In this document: piece after piece, positions 1 to 10,081 of the stretch | Layout of the letters: each line of letters opens with the position of its first letter | How positions within the stretch are numbered: the first letter of the stretch is position 1 | Origin: Bacteroidia bacterium | GTDB lineage: Bacteria > Bacteroidota > Bacteroidia > B-17B0 > Aurantibacillaceae | DNA length: 64,000 nt | Assembly (NCBI GenBank): GCA_022842625.1 | Contig: JALHPG010000006.1 | Span: 1-64,000, forward strand | Direction of reading: 5' to 3' | The notes under the pieces: model-generated | Database searches by the model: none | What the model was told of the DNA's origin: nothing | The model's input: only the letters and a program-made list of their open reading frames with translations | Program-made: the position numbers and the translations under genes

Positions 1-153
1 TACCAAATCAGGCGTTGTCTCTCAGAACATAACTTAGGGTCAGATGAATTGAAAGAATTAACAAAATTAAATGAGAAACTTGCCGAAAAAATCCTTCCTC
101 AAATTGAAGAATTTGGTTTCTTAGATAAAGACGAAGTATATGATAAAATATAA
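1..153 (+). CDS. C-terminal end of an unidentified protein (partial)
   Basis: An open frame enters from the left edge and gives 50 residues ending at a TAA at 151-153. It is charged and helical-looking (for example ELKELTKLNEKLAEKI) and ends EVYDKI. No family can be recognised from this fragment. It lies 57 bp upstream of the next gene on the same strand and is probably another element-borne gene. It could also be a chance open frame, but the uninterrupted run and normal codon use (AAA, GAA, TTA) favour a real C-terminus. Confidence 0.5.
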   Translation, partial: YQIRRCLSEHNLGSDELKELTKLNEKLAEKILPQIEEFGFLDKDEVYDKI

Positions 154-210
154 TAAAGTGAATTTGTTTGAAATTAAAAAGTAAGTAAAATAAAGTGCAA
201 AACTTAAAAT

Positions 211-1209
211 ATGGCTGATAAAAAGGTATCGAAAAAACCGAAAGTTAATAATAAGGGACAAATTGAATCAATAGATGAAGTTCTATTCTATTTTGATGGT
301 AGTGATATCGAGGTCGATACCCTTATAGAAAGTCTTAATACATTTAAAAAGGTTTGCCAGGAGATAATGGATAAGGCAGAACCTGAAAAAAAGCTTGCGT
401 TAACCGTTAAAGGAGTAGATCGTGGAAGCGTTATTATTGATTACGGGATTGCGCTAATCGATACGGTTAAGCAAACAAAAGCGTTCGCACCTGACGCAAT
501 ATCTTATGCCGCAAATTTTGTTCAAACCGTTGCTGGTATTTATGCATTAGCTGCTTGGTTACGTGGGCGCAAACCTAAGAAAGTAAAGGAACAAACAAAA
601 AAGAATTCTGAAACATACGTTCAAGTAGAAAATAATAGTGGTTTAGTGCAAAATTTTGATTTACGGGGTGCTAATATATATTTGCAGGATTCACAATTAC
701 AAGAAATTATTGCACAAAACTTTAAAACACTTGATAGCGATAAAAGAGTAAAATCATTTGAAATAAGAGATAAAAAAGGTAAAGCATTAACCAAAATAAA
801 TCGCGACACATTTAGTGAAATCAGTAGAAAAGATATCGAAGAAGATGAAGGAGTAGATGAAAATAAAATTAAAACAGAAAAGGTTGAAACAACTTTGCCA
901 ATTAAGGGTCAGGACTGGGAATTAAAAAAAGGGTGGGAATTTTATTATAATGGAATTAAAATTACGGCTAAAATATTAGATACAACGTTTAAGAAAAAAA
1001 TAGAAGAAGGAGAACGATTTGCTAAAGGTGATTCGCTAGTTGTTGAACTTGAAATAAAAAAAGAGTTTGATCAAACGATTGGAGTTTTTATTAATAAATC
1101 TTATGCTATTACGAAAATTAAAGAGCATATTAAACGCGGGGCTGCCATACAAGGGAAACTATTTGTAGAAAAGCCTGAAAGGAAAAAAAAGAAAAAAGCG
1201 GATAAATAA
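211..1209 (+). CDS. Hypothetical protein with a hydrophobic core segment and basic tail
   Basis: 332 aa, not assignable to a named family by eye. The N-terminus is basic. At about residues 70-120 there is a moderately hydrophobic stretch (SVIIDYGIALIDTVKQTK, then FVQTVAGIYALAAWLRGRK) that could be a membrane hairpin or a buried helix pair. A charged linker follows, then a beta-rich C-terminal domain (GWEFYYNGIKITAKILDTTF ... FAKGDSLVVELEI) and a lysine-rich end. It is followed after 3 bp by the HEPN-like gene at 1213, so the two are almost certainly co-transcribed and may act together. A two-gene defence or toxin-antitoxin-like module is possible, but only the arrangement suggests it. Confidence 0.75.
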   Translation: MADKKVSKKPKVNNKGQIESIDEVLFYFDGSDIEVDTLIESLNTFKKVCQEIMDKAEPEKKLALTVKGVDRGSVIIDYGIALIDTVKQTKAFAPDAISYAANFVQTVAGIYALAAWLRGRKPKKVKEQTKKNSETYVQVENNSGLVQNFDLRGANIYLQDSQLQEIIAQNFKTLDSDKRVKSFEIRDKKGKALTKINRDTFSEISRKDIEEDEGVDENKIKTEKVETTLPIKGQDWELKKGWEFYYNGIKITAKILDTTFKKKIEEGERFAKGDSLVVELEIKKEFDQTIGVFINKSYAITKIKEHIKRGAAIQGKLFVEKPERKKKKKADK

Positions 1210-1212
1210 AAA

Positions 1213-1812
1213 ATGAATAAAAAAAAACAAATTATAAAACTTTCGAGTAAGGAAACAGTTACTGTAGGTAAATTTAAGCATGTAGATGTAGATTCTGAAT
1301 TAAAAGAGAAATGCGAAAGAGAAGCTTTTTATTTGTTAGGTAAACTGTCCACGCAATTTGCAGAACTTGAAGAACTTGTTCAGGAATTTATATGCTTTCT
1401 TGTTTTAAATGAAAATGTTGTTGGTCAATACCTTTTGGAAAAAAATACTCTCGATTCAAATTTAAAATTACTCGAGAAGCTAAATGAATATTATGAATTT
1501 CAACCTGAAATAATCCATGCTACAATCCAAGAAATTTATACGATAAAACAAATCAGAAATAACCTTATTCATGGCACTTGGTTCATACACCCAGATAATT
1601 TTAAAGAAAAAATAATAATTAATGTTCGGTCATGTAAAATTGAGGTTATAAGTGATCTGGCAAAAAAACATAAAAGTTGGACTAATATAACCGAAAAAAA
1701 TTACAATATTTTGGAAGTTGAAGAATTTATTAAAATTGTTACATCAATAAACCATCGAATAACACTTTTAAAATCATCATTAGTATCTTGGAAAGAAAAT
1801 GAAGAAGATTAA
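1213..1812 (+). CDS. HEPN-like all-helical protein, possible RNase or toxin partner
   Basis: 199 aa, largely helical. Around residues 115-125 it has IRNNLIHGTW, an R-x4-H arrangement following a long helix (TIQEIYTIKQ). This matches the RX4-6H signature of HEPN ribonucleases and HEPN-like MAE_28990/Abi families. It begins 3 bp after the 332-aa gene, so translation is probably coupled. In mobile elements, HEPN proteins are usually anti-phage effectors or toxins. Here the function is inferred from one motif plus context; the catalytic state is unknown. After its stop the 190 bp to the convergent element operon contain nothing recognisable. Confidence 0.65.
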   Translation: MNKKKQIIKLSSKETVTVGKFKHVDVDSELKEKCEREAFYLLGKLSTQFAELEELVQEFICFLVLNENVVGQYLLEKNTLDSNLKLLEKLNEYYEFQPEIIHATIQEIYTIKQIRNNLIHGTWFIHPDNFKEKIIINVRSCKIEVISDLAKKHKSWTNITEKNYNILEVEEFIKIVTSINHRITLLKSSLVSWKENEED

Positions 1813-2002
1813 TTATTTAGTTTTGTTTCGGTCAAATTACTTTCATGTTTTAAACTGATTGAAAAAGGAATTTTTATATACAGAAATATTGCCGATTTTT
1901 TATTACCAGAATAGGTAAGGTAAATTATGTGCAATATTTCTTTGTACTTATACTTTATATTAATGTTCCGATTTTATTGCCACTAAAGATCTGTAATATA
2001 AT

Positions 2003-3526
2003 TTAGGCGAACACCTTCATCTCACCTCCTTGATTATATCTACCATACTGAGTAGCTATACCTCTTTCAGGAACTTCAATCACGACATCAACATTATGCT
2101 TATGCTCCATAGCACCTTTATGATTTCCATCTTTTGTAGTTTGGAAAATGTAAATATAACTGATGCCGGAATTTTTACGTTCCAATAGATCAAGTTCTTC
2201 AGGACTTAAACCAGCCTTATTTACACTATCAATAAAAACAAAATCATAACCTGATATTTTAGTTGGTATATAATCAGAAACGAATAAATTCGGATGTGCT
2301 ACGTTTTTTTCTTGTAGTTTTTGTTTTAAGGTGTCATCAAAACCTTCTTCATAAGCTATATATAATACCTTACCATGATAGCGAGCCAAGTAACCTGCAA
2401 AATCAATTGCTAAATAGGATTTACCAAATTTTGGTCTGCCGAATATCATTGCAGAAAATCCACGAGAAGGGTTGCCGATAAAAGTCAACCATTTACCGCT
2501 AAACCCAAGTTTATCAGTTTTAAGTTCAATAACATCCTGAGAGTTTAGTATTTTATTTCTAGGTGGCAACGTTTTGGTTGCATCGGTTTTAAAATCTTCT
2601 CGCTCATCATCAAAACCGTTTAAGGAGTGATTACAGCCGCACTCTTTTAAAACACCTTCTAAACCGTTTAACTGAGCTTCTGTAATTGATAAAGTTGGTT
2701 TACTACTTTGTTGTTTTACAAAATGCTCTAATGAACTTAAAATAATTTTAACATGCTTTATGTATTTATCGGTAGGTGTTAATTTTTTTGTTTCAAGGGC
2801 ATCAGCAATTCTGTTGTAAAGATTTTTTGCTTTTTCTTTGGTCATTTCTTTGCCCTGCAAATTAATATAGGCTTTAATAAAACGAACAGAATTCATAACC
2901 ACTTCACCGCCACCAATTTTTTGATACTTGATTAAATCAGCATCACTAAATTTAAACGTGATTTCTTTGCCCATTTTTTTATAACTGTCAACTAATTGTT
3001 TTTGTATGTACTCAATTAGTTTAGCATGTTTAGAAGTTTTACGCACTCGTTTTTCTATAATTGCTTTTTGTAGGGAGCGTATAAAACTAAGAACCTGGTC
3101 TTTGCTTTTTGTTTTGTTATGCAGAGAAGCGAAACGACGAATAAAAGCCGTTTCGGGGCTAATTAATTCTACATCCTTGCCATTAAACTTTTGTTTTGGT
3201 TGTTTTTTATTGGGTGTTTTGTTATTCCGTGACGGTTCTTTGTAATTTGTTTGATATGGCTTAACAGGTTTTTCTGTTTTAACAGCTACTTGTTTTTCAG
3301 GTTTGGGAGTAGGGGATTGCTTTGATTTTTCAGAAGCTTCGATAAATTTCGCCAACACCTCAAAAGTCAAATCAAATTGTTTTTTGAACGTACCATAAGC
3401 ATTCCAATTCGTTCCGTTTTTGGTTGCTTTCTCAATTAACTCATGCCCTTTTTTTAAAGCAGGAGATAAATTCTCAACACCAACTTTTGCTACCGTTGCA
3501 AAATAATTATCGCTTGTAATTTTCAT
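2003..3526 (-). CDS. RecA/RadA-like P-loop ATPase with basic N-terminal extension
   Basis: 507 aa, last gene of the 18-kb minus-strand operon, 25 bp after the giant polyvalent gene. Residues 65-115 are a Lys/Pro/Gln-rich linker. Residues 120-300 are helical and unassigned. Residues 330-507 form a RecA-fold ATPase: Walker A GRPKFGKS (363-370), an acidic pair in VLYIAYEEG (about 387-395) at the catalytic Glu position seen in RadA/DnaB-type ATPases, and Walker B YDFVFIDS (427-434). This suggests a replicative or recombinational DNA ATPase of the element. A genome-packaging role is conceivable, but the motifs look RadA/DnaB-like rather than HerA/FtsK-like. Specific function is unknown. Confidence 0.85.
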   Translation of the reverse strand: MKITSDNYFATVAKVGVENLSPALKKGHELIEKATKNGTNWNAYGTFKKQFDLTFEVLAKFIEASEKSKQSPTPKPEKQVAVKTEKPVKPYQTNYKEPSRNNKTPNKKQPKQKFNGKDVELISPETAFIRRFASLHNKTKSKDQVLSFIRSLQKAIIEKRVRKTSKHAKLIEYIQKQLVDSYKKMGKEITFKFSDADLIKYQKIGGGEVVMNSVRFIKAYINLQGKEMTKEKAKNLYNRIADALETKKLTPTDKYIKHVKIILSSLEHFVKQQSSKPTLSITEAQLNGLEGVLKECGCNHSLNGFDDEREDFKTDATKTLPPRNKILNSQDVIELKTDKLGFSGKWLTFIGNPSRGFSAMIFGRPKFGKSYLAIDFAGYLARYHGKVLYIAYEEGFDDTLKQKLQEKNVAHPNLFVSDYIPTKISGYDFVFIDSVNKAGLSPEELDLLERKNSGISYIYIFQTTKDGNHKGAMEHKHNVDVVIEVPERGIATQYGRYNQGGEMKVFA

Positions 3527-3551
3527 GTTTCTTCGTTTTAATTTCTAATAA

Positions 3552-6500
3552 TTATGCCGCTAAGCGGAGCATTTCTAATTCAAGTTCTAATTCTACTTCC
3601 ACCGCTAGAGCTAAGAGTGATAGTTCTTCCTGCTCTTCAACTTCCTCTGGGCTTAATAGAATGATTGGATGTCGGGCTTTGTGTGCTTCGTTATTTTCAT
3701 TCTCGATACTTTTAAATTGTATCATATCTACCAGTAACGAATCATTAAACTTGGCTTGCAGAATATTTAAGAATGCTTTTAAATTGGCATCTTCTATACT
3801 TGCCACCATTTTATCGGCAGTTTTATTAAAGTTGTTACTGATGACTAATTTTAAAATATCGGTATCTAAAAACACATCGCCACCACGTTGTTTAGATGAT
3901 GGAACAATAATCTTAAATAGATCCCCGGTGCTAAAAATTGAAGTTCCGTTTTGGGTGGTAATTCCTTTACCATTTACCAAACCTTTAATTATTTTCGCTG
4001 CCCTTGCAATGGGAACGGCAACTTTATTTTCCATGCCGTTTTCATCTGCTTCCCAATATTCCGGCATTAAGATTCCTTTTTTGGTTTCATTAGTATTGGT
4101 GGTGTAACTTACTAGCTTACCTTTAAAACTGGCGAACGCCTGTAATAAATTTCCTGTTACGATATAACGTACCCCACGAGATTTACTGCTTGCTTTAATG
4201 GCTTGTTCCCAATTCGCTAATAATTCATCTGTGCTTAGTTCTTCAACATTATAACTTGCGCCAATAATGGCATTTACATCTTGGGTATAAGAAGCGGGAA
4301 TGGCAATGTACTTGTTAGAAGAAGCTAAAGCAAAACGTAAACGGATATTACTTGGCGCATAGGGGTTTTTCTTTTTCTGGTCGATAATAAAACCTAAGAA
4401 TACCGAAGTTATTTTAACATCGCCCTCTGAATAAGAACTAATAGGATAGAGGGTATTCCTGCCAACATAAAAGAATTTAAAAATACCGTTTAGATATTGC
4501 AAACGATTTTTATTTTGGATTTGTAACTTCTCATTTTGTTTGCTACTGGCTTCGTTTAATTCTTTAGTACGTTCCTTTTCATATAATAAATAAGCACCTT
4601 TGCCTTCTTTTTCTAAAATCTTTATTCCCTTTTTTTCATTGGGGATGTCTTTGATAAATTCTGCATAATAGTTTTCGTTAATTGCTAAATCTTTTTCTAA
4701 TTGAGATTTAAAAAATTTGTCTGCTTCTTTAATAATGTGTTGTTGTAATTCTTTTGGATTTAGACCTAAGTCATTGCTTAAACTTTCTTTTAAGATATTT
4801 TCTAGTTCAGTTTTAGTAAATGGTTTGCGTAAGATGTTAGCTTCTACTTTTTCTAAAAAACTATCTGTTCCAAATTCACTATCGCCACCTTTGCCCATAC
4901 GCACTACTTTTTGCGACACCATTTCAGCTTCTAAGTTCATCGCTTCAACCTCTAAGTCATATTCGCCTATTTGTTTTAAGTATTCAACATACTCTATATA
5001 GACTTGCGATATTTCGGTATAAAACTCCGCTTGCATTTTTGTAGAAAGTACCGCCACACGCCCTGATACTTTATGAGCGGCTTCTTCTAATACTTCTCCA
5101 CCTTCATTAGAAGTATCTTCTAATTTTAAAGGATCGCCTAATAATTTATTGGTATCGGGATTATCTTGTAAATATTGTGTAACAATTTTATCGCCATATT
5201 TATTTAAAAAATCGGGTACATCTAAAATTTTGGTGCTTTGTTTTTGGTTAGAGGTGGTATTGGCATCTAAGGATTTCAATTTCTTTTGTAACATCATCAT
5301 TAAACGTTTTTCAGCTGGAACGGCACTCATTACGTAATCATAAATAGGAGCAAGGATTTGTCCAGTACGATTAATACGCCCTCGTTTTTGTACTTCAGTA
5401 TTAATATCTAGTTCGGCTTGTAAAACAATCATAACACGTTGTTTTACCTCCTGTGCATTTACTTTTTTGGTAACGATGGCGTGAGCCGATGCACCAGTTG
5501 CACCTGACTGATTAATTAATAATACATCCACCTCGTTATTATTAAATTGGCGAAAGGCATCATTAGTATTTATTTTGGTACGACTTAAAACAACACCTTT
5601 ATTTGTTTTGGTATTAATTTGTACCTCGTATTTCCGCCCTGTAACTTCAGCAACATTGTAGCCTGCCGCCTTTAATTTTTGAACGATAATATCAATCGGC
5701 GAAATAGAAATCCCTGAGCTTAATGTTTTTATTTTTTTGGAGATCTCTAAAAATTTCTCTCGCACTTCGGGAGCAAATTCATTTAACTGAAATTTTTTAA
5801 ACTCTTTTTTGCCTTCAGGGGTGGTAATTGTGTAACGTAATATACCATCTAAGCCACGTTGCAACACTTCTGAAAAATCAGCATTAATCGTATCTCCATT
5901 AGCCACAGGTAGACCTGCTTCGTTTTCCATTTGCTCAATAAAACTTCCCATAGTAGAAGCAAAAGCAATCACAGGTTTTTTACCTTCTTTCAATCGCATG
6001 ATGGCTCGATCAGCCACTGCATCGGCTTTAATTGAAAATAGCATTTGATTAATTACTTGAAACACTTTAGAGAAGTAGGGCATATTATCAACCCCTGCCG
6101 CAGAAGTTCCGCCACGTTTGGTAATTTCTTTACCCTCTGCAACGGCAATGTCATCCATTTCATCAACCATACTATCTACGTTGGTAGATTGAAAGGAAAT
6201 TATATCACGTAAGATTTCAGTAATGTTATCGGCAATAGCTTTATGCTCGTTCTCTAATTCATCGAGCGTTAAATAGTTCACTTCAATCCCTTCAAAACTT
6301 CTTTCTCTGCGAAGCATTTGTCCTTCCTTCACTAATTGAGAGGCTAATACTTCCTGTAAAGCAACACCACCTTTGGTAATAGCTTCTACTAATTCGTCCT
6401 TACTCATGTTGGCATCGCTGATAGCGGTTTTCATGGCGTAGATGGGCATGTTATCAGGACGTTTGGCAAACGTTGCCGATAAAAAAATTACACCCTTTGC

Positions 6501-9449
6501 ACTGCCAACTATTCCTTGCAGATATTCGCCAGTTTGTGATGAACCCGAAGCATTATGACTTTCATCTAAGATCATAATATTATCTTCTGCGATCACTCTT
6601 AGAAAATTTGGCTTTTCGGGTTTACGGTCAGGTGAATTAAATTGGGTGTAAGTCGCTAATACAAAATCTGCGTTTGCAGGAATACGCTGATCTTTAAAAT
6701 ACACTTGTTGTTCGGCGGGAGATAAGGCGTGATGAATAACCTCTCCGTTTTCATCTTTAATATCGGTTTTACTTTCTCTACCATTAACAATAAACGGAAC
6801 CAAATGAGCAGATCCAATAGCGGTTAAATCTCGGTAGATGTCTGAAAATAAATTTGGCTTTTCTGTAATAAAAATGGGTTTTTTGCCTTGTAAAACGGCG
6901 TAACGAATCATTGCCGCTGCAATACGTCCTTTACCTATTCCTGTTTGGTCACCGATAATCATTCCCTGTTCTCGTGCTTCGATATTATAAATTGCCATTG
7001 CAACGGCATCGGTTTGTTCAGCAGATAAAGCTTTACACAAATCCAGTTTAGAACTATACCCTAAACGTTGGCGAACAAACTCATCCATATTCCCGCCAAC
7101 TTCTTGCTGAATAAATTTTAAGGCTTGGCTTGTTTCATATTCCATAGAATCGGGAACAACGGTATTTAAAACAACACAGCTTTCTGATGCAGGTAAATAG
7201 GGAGCCCCTAAATCAGTTTCATTATTATTCAGTTTGTTTAATTCCGCTTCGAGTTGACTTTCTAAATCTGCAAAAGCATTTTTAAAACTGTGTTCTGCAT
7301 GGCTTGATTTATTTTTTGTTGCTTCTAATTCTTCTGCGATGCCAACACGGTTACCTGCTTTTACTAATTTGTTCAAATACATATCTAAATCGCCAGTTGG
7401 AAATTTTATGTAAGTGAACTCTTGACCGTTTTGATGAAATTGATTTATAGGTAAACTAATTATTTTATTGATAATAGCTACATCATCTTTGAAAGCATAA
7501 TAATTATCTCCTACACGAACTAATAATAAAACATCTTTGTATTTTGGTTTTAAGCCAGTAAAATTTTTAAAAGCTTTTTCAGTTTCCGATTGTTCCATTG
7601 CTGATAATTTTGTGTGAGTGGATGATGTGTTTTCCTTTTCACTAGTGCCGTATTCAAAAGGCAAAGCAGTTCTCATGGCATCCATTACTCTGTCGTATAA
7701 CTCATCAAAACGACTTACAACTTTTGCATTGTAGGTATTAGAAGTTGGGGCAACACCGCTTGCTTTTTCTTTCCTGCCATTAATTAAAATCAAGCGTGTA
7801 TTAAAACTTGTGCCTTGGCGAGAATATAATTTACTGCCGTCAATAGGAATAACATCCATGACATTAAAATGCGAGTACAAATAATTAAAGAAAATACGAT
7901 TACCGCCTTTTAAGATCCTTCCTTTGTCATCATATTTAGTGTGACCACCAATTATAATGGCTGACTTGCCATTGTCTTTTACCATTTCTAAAGCACGGAT
8001 TGCCATCAAATGGTCGAGTGTATCAATCGGGTAATTATCAAACTCAACTGTTTTATTTAATCTTCCAAAGGGTGGGTTAGTAATTACTGCATCAAATTTT
8101 TTATTCCAGTTAACATCTAATGATTTTGAAAACGGTTTTGTAGCATCTTCTTGATAAACACTTCTAAACCCCTGAGTTTGTAAATGCAAATGGCGAGTGT
8201 TATCAATTTCATTTACTCTGAAATAATATGGGTTGGCGGCAATGGTTAATAAGCCGTTCCCTGCGCTTGGTTCAAAAGCAATTTTCTCTTTTTCTTCTTC
8301 AAATTTATCTACACCACAAAAAATGCCTGCTAAAAAACCTATCGGTGCAGGAGTAGAATACTGCTGTAATAAAATACTTTGTGAAGTGCGGTGTGATAAA
8401 TTAACTTGAGTTTCATACAAGCGTACAATTTTTTTATAGCGTTCGCTAACTGAAAGTTGTTTGGATTGAGCAATACTTCTTGCGGTAATGACGATGGCTA
8501 ACTCAATTAATTCTTTGATATTATTTTTATCATAAATTTTAAATGAAGCGCCTAATTTTTCTAATACCGTTTTATTACCGATAGTTTCTAGTTCGATTCG
8601 ACGAAGAACTTGGGTTAAAAATTGTTGGTGGTTAAGCGGTAATAAAGAAAAACTGGTTTCTGAGGGTAAACCATCTAATCCACTCATCATACCCTCATCT
8701 CCAAATGAATAAAAATCTTCACTTGTTATGATTATGTGGTCAAGCACATTAATATCAAAAAGTTGTGCGGTTTCTTTGATTTTTTTAGTGATGGCAACAT
8801 CTTCATTACTTGGTTTGGTATTACCGCTTGGGTGGTTGTGTGATAAGAGGATAGAAGTACAAGCGGATTTAACCGCTACCGCCATTATTAAACGGATGTC
8901 CACGATTGTTCCCGTTAGACCACCTTTACTATGGCGGTAATAACCCAGTACTTTATTCTGACGGTTGAGATACAAAATAATAAACTGCTCCTGTAAATCT
9001 ATTTCGCCGTCGGGATAAATATCTCTCAATACTTTCTCGGCATCTTTGGACGAGTTAACTTTCGCTAATAGTTTACTATCTGTTCCACGATGGTATTGAA
9101 TTTTAATTTCGGGGATATTTATTTCAGTAACATCGCCTAAAATAATTTCAGGTTGCTCAGAATAATAACAACTACTTGGTTCCATCGCATCTGAGCCGTT
9201 GTGCCAATCTTCCATCAAATCCCAGTCAATAACTTCTATCAAATCTTCTATACTGTTATACCACTTTGTATCTCTGCCAAAACCAATAATTTTTAAGGAT
9301 CCTTTTTGCTTTTCGATTTCCTGCACCATAATTTGAGAAAACAAATCACCTTTCCAACCAAACGGTTGTTTGAACGTAATGATTTTTCCTTTTTCATTAA
9401 TTGCTTTAATCCGTTTGGCTTTAGTATCGTATAATTTTGCTTTTGACAT
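3552..9449 (-). CDS. Giant polyvalent protein: JAB peptidase - DNA methyltransferase - MutS-I-like - Strawberry-notch helicase
   Basis: 1,965 aa. Domains in order: a RadC/JAB metalloprotease-like domain at about 120-255 with E154, the SHNHPSG motif (203-209) and D217; an N6-adenine-type DNA methyltransferase at about 350-560 with EPSAGNG (393-399) and NPPF (458-461); a MutS domain-I-like module at about 632-712 (DVLLLVRVGDNYYAF ... AGNRVGIAEELE); and a Strawberry-notch-type SF2 helicase from about 800 with Walker A GDQTGIGKG (833-841), a DESH box and an arginine-finger-like QKRGRINRTGQ. The C-terminal 500 residues are unassigned. Such polyvalent proteins belong to phages and conjugative elements and are thought to protect or remodel incoming DNA. 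It is the strongest single indication that the operon is mobile. Confidence 0.92.
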   Translation of the reverse strand: MSKAKLYDTKAKRIKAINEKGKIITFKQPFGWKGDLFSQIMVQEIEKQKGSLKIIGFGRDTKWYNSIEDLIEVIDWDLMEDWHNGSDAMEPSSCYYSEQPEIILGDVTEINIPEIKIQYHRGTDSKLLAKVNSSKDAEKVLRDIYPDGEIDLQEQFIILYLNRQNKVLGYYRHSKGGLTGTIVDIRLIMAVAVKSACTSILLSHNHPSGNTKPSNEDVAITKKIKETAQLFDINVLDHIIITSEDFYSFGDEGMMSGLDGLPSETSFSLLPLNHQQFLTQVLRRIELETIGNKTVLEKLGASFKIYDKNNIKELIELAIVITARSIAQSKQLSVSERYKKIVRLYETQVNLSHRTSQSILLQQYSTPAPIGFLAGIFCGVDKFEEEKEKIAFEPSAGNGLLTIAANPYYFRVNEIDNTRHLHLQTQGFRSVYQEDATKPFSKSLDVNWNKKFDAVITNPPFGRLNKTVEFDNYPIDTLDHLMAIRALEMVKDNGKSAIIIGGHTKYDDKGRILKGGNRIFFNYLYSHFNVMDVIPIDGSKLYSRQGTSFNTRLILINGRKEKASGVAPTSNTYNAKVVSRFDELYDRVMDAMRTALPFEYGTSEKENTSSTHTKLSAMEQSETEKAFKNFTGLKPKYKDVLLLVRVGDNYYAFKDDVAIINKIISLPINQFHQNGQEFTYIKFPTGDLDMYLNKLVKAGNRVGIAEELEATKNKSSHAEHSFKNAFADLESQLEAELNKLNNNETDLGAPYLPASESCVVLNTVVPDSMEYETSQALKFIQQEVGGNMDEFVRQRLGYSSKLDLCKALSAEQTDAVAMAIYNIEAREQGMIIGDQTGIGKGRIAAAMIRYAVLQGKKPIFITEKPNLFSDIYRDLTAIGSAHLVPFIVNGRESKTDIKDENGEVIHHALSPAEQQVYFKDQRIPANADFVLATYTQFNSPDRKPEKPNFLRVIAEDNIMILDESHNASGSSQTGEYLQGIVGSAKGVIFLSATFAKRPDNMPIYAMKTAISDANMSKDELVEAITKGGVALQEVLASQLVKEGQMLRRERSFEGIEVNYLTLDELENEHKAIADNITEILRDIISFQSTNVDSMVDEMDDIAVAEGKEITKRGGTSAAGVDNMPYFSKVFQVINQMLFSIKADAVADRAIMRLKEGKKPVIAFASTMGSFIEQMENEAGLPVANGDTINADFSEVLQRGLDGILRYTITTPEGKKEFKKFQLNEFAPEVREKFLEISKKIKTLSSGISISPIDIIVQKLKAAGYNVAEVTGRKYEVQINTKTNKGVVLSRTKINTNDAFRQFNNNEVDVLLINQSGATGASAHAIVTKKVNAQEVKQRVMIVLQAELDINTEVQKRGRINRTGQILAPIYDYVMSAVPAEKRLMMMLQKKLKSLDANTTSNQKQSTKILDVPDFLNKYGDKIVTQYLQDNPDTNKLLGDPLKLEDTSNEGGEVLEEAAHKVSGRVAVLSTKMQAEFYTEISQVYIEYVEYLKQIGEYDLEVEAMNLEAEMVSQKVVRMGKGGDSEFGTDSFLEKVEANILRKPFTKTELENILKESLSNDLGLNPKELQQHIIKEADKFFKSQLEKDLAINENYYAEFIKDIPNEKKGIKILEKEGKGAYLLYEKERTKELNEASSKQNEKLQIQNKNRLQYLNGIFKFFYVGRNTLYPISSYSEGDVKITSVFLGFIIDQKKKNPYAPSNIRLRFALASSNKYIAIPASYTQDVNAIIGASYNVEELSTDELLANWEQAIKASSKSRGVRYIVTGNLLQAFASFKGKLVSYTTNTNETKKGILMPEYWEADENGMENKVAVPIARAAKIIKGLVNGKGITTQNGTSIFSTGDLFKIIVPSSKQRGGDVFLDTDILKLVISNNFNKTADKMVASIEDANLKAFLNILQAKFNDSLLVDMIQFKSIENENNEAHKARHPIILLSPEEVEEQEELSLLALAVEVELELELEMLRLAA

Positions 9450-9525
9450 TGTTCCAGTATTTTAAGATTAAATGGTAATAAGCAATACACTATTTAGTAG
9501 TTCGAAATAGTATATTGCTTTATCC

Positions 9526-10008
9526 TTAAATGGCTATGAGAAGAATGAGTATCCCAGTACTAAACGCAGTTGAGCCTAGAAAAATGTTGCGCCATCGTTT
9601 TGCCCGATTATGTTTTTTCTCTAACTTTAAATAGTCGGTTTGTAATTGTTTCTTTTCTGTGCCGCATTGGTTGCCTATAGTTTCTAAAGAGGTATTTGTC
9701 GTTTTATATTCCTCGAGGCTTTTATCTTTAGTGACTATCAGTTTATCATAATTGCTGACCAACGCACAATTTAAACTATCCTGTTGTTTGATGACACTTT
9801 GTAAGGCGATAGATTCAGACCTGAGTGTATCGTATTGCTGAAACACATAATAATATTCGCCAAAGTTCTCATTGCTCAATACAATGGCTCCATCTTTTGG
9901 GACGACATAATTTTGTTTATAATGTAATACCGTAAAAGTTGGAGTTTGGCTTTCTGCAATGCCTGAGAAGCATAAAGTGAGCAGTAATAATTTAAGGAGT
10001 GATTTCAT
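9526..10008 (-). CDS. Secreted or membrane coiled-coil protein
   Basis: 160 aa, unrecognised. Residues 1-20 form a Sec-type signal peptide (MKSLLKLLLLTLCFSGIAES). Residues about 60-135 are predicted coiled coil rich in Gln, Lys and Ser. The last 18 residues (IFLGSTAFSTGILILLIAI region) are a C-terminal transmembrane segment. The topology (exported helical body, C-terminal anchor) resembles spanin-like or adhesin-stalk proteins, though no sequence link can be claimed. It is part of the element operon, 76 bp downstream of the start of the polyvalent gene's neighbour interval and followed by it. Confidence 0.75.
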   Translation of the reverse strand: MKSLLKLLLLTLCFSGIAESQTPTFTVLHYKQNYVVPKDGAIVLSNENFGEYYYVFQQYDTLRSESIALQSVIKQQDSLNCALVSNYDKLIVTKDKSLEEYKTTNTSLETIGNQCGTEKKQLQTDYLKLEKKHNRAKRWRNIFLGSTAFSTGILILLIAI

Positions 10009-10081
10009 TTTCTTTGGTTTTAGTTTTTAATTGTTTTGGGTTATTGATTTATTTTTTGTCCTGATCCTTGGTTCTTTTTTT

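Noticed and set aside
3661-4107. 148-aa plus-strand ORF opposite the polyvalent gene
   Set aside because: Antisense shadow of a large, well-supported coding frame; no independent motif. The same holds for 4717-5001, 5149-5337, 8728-8940 and similar entries.
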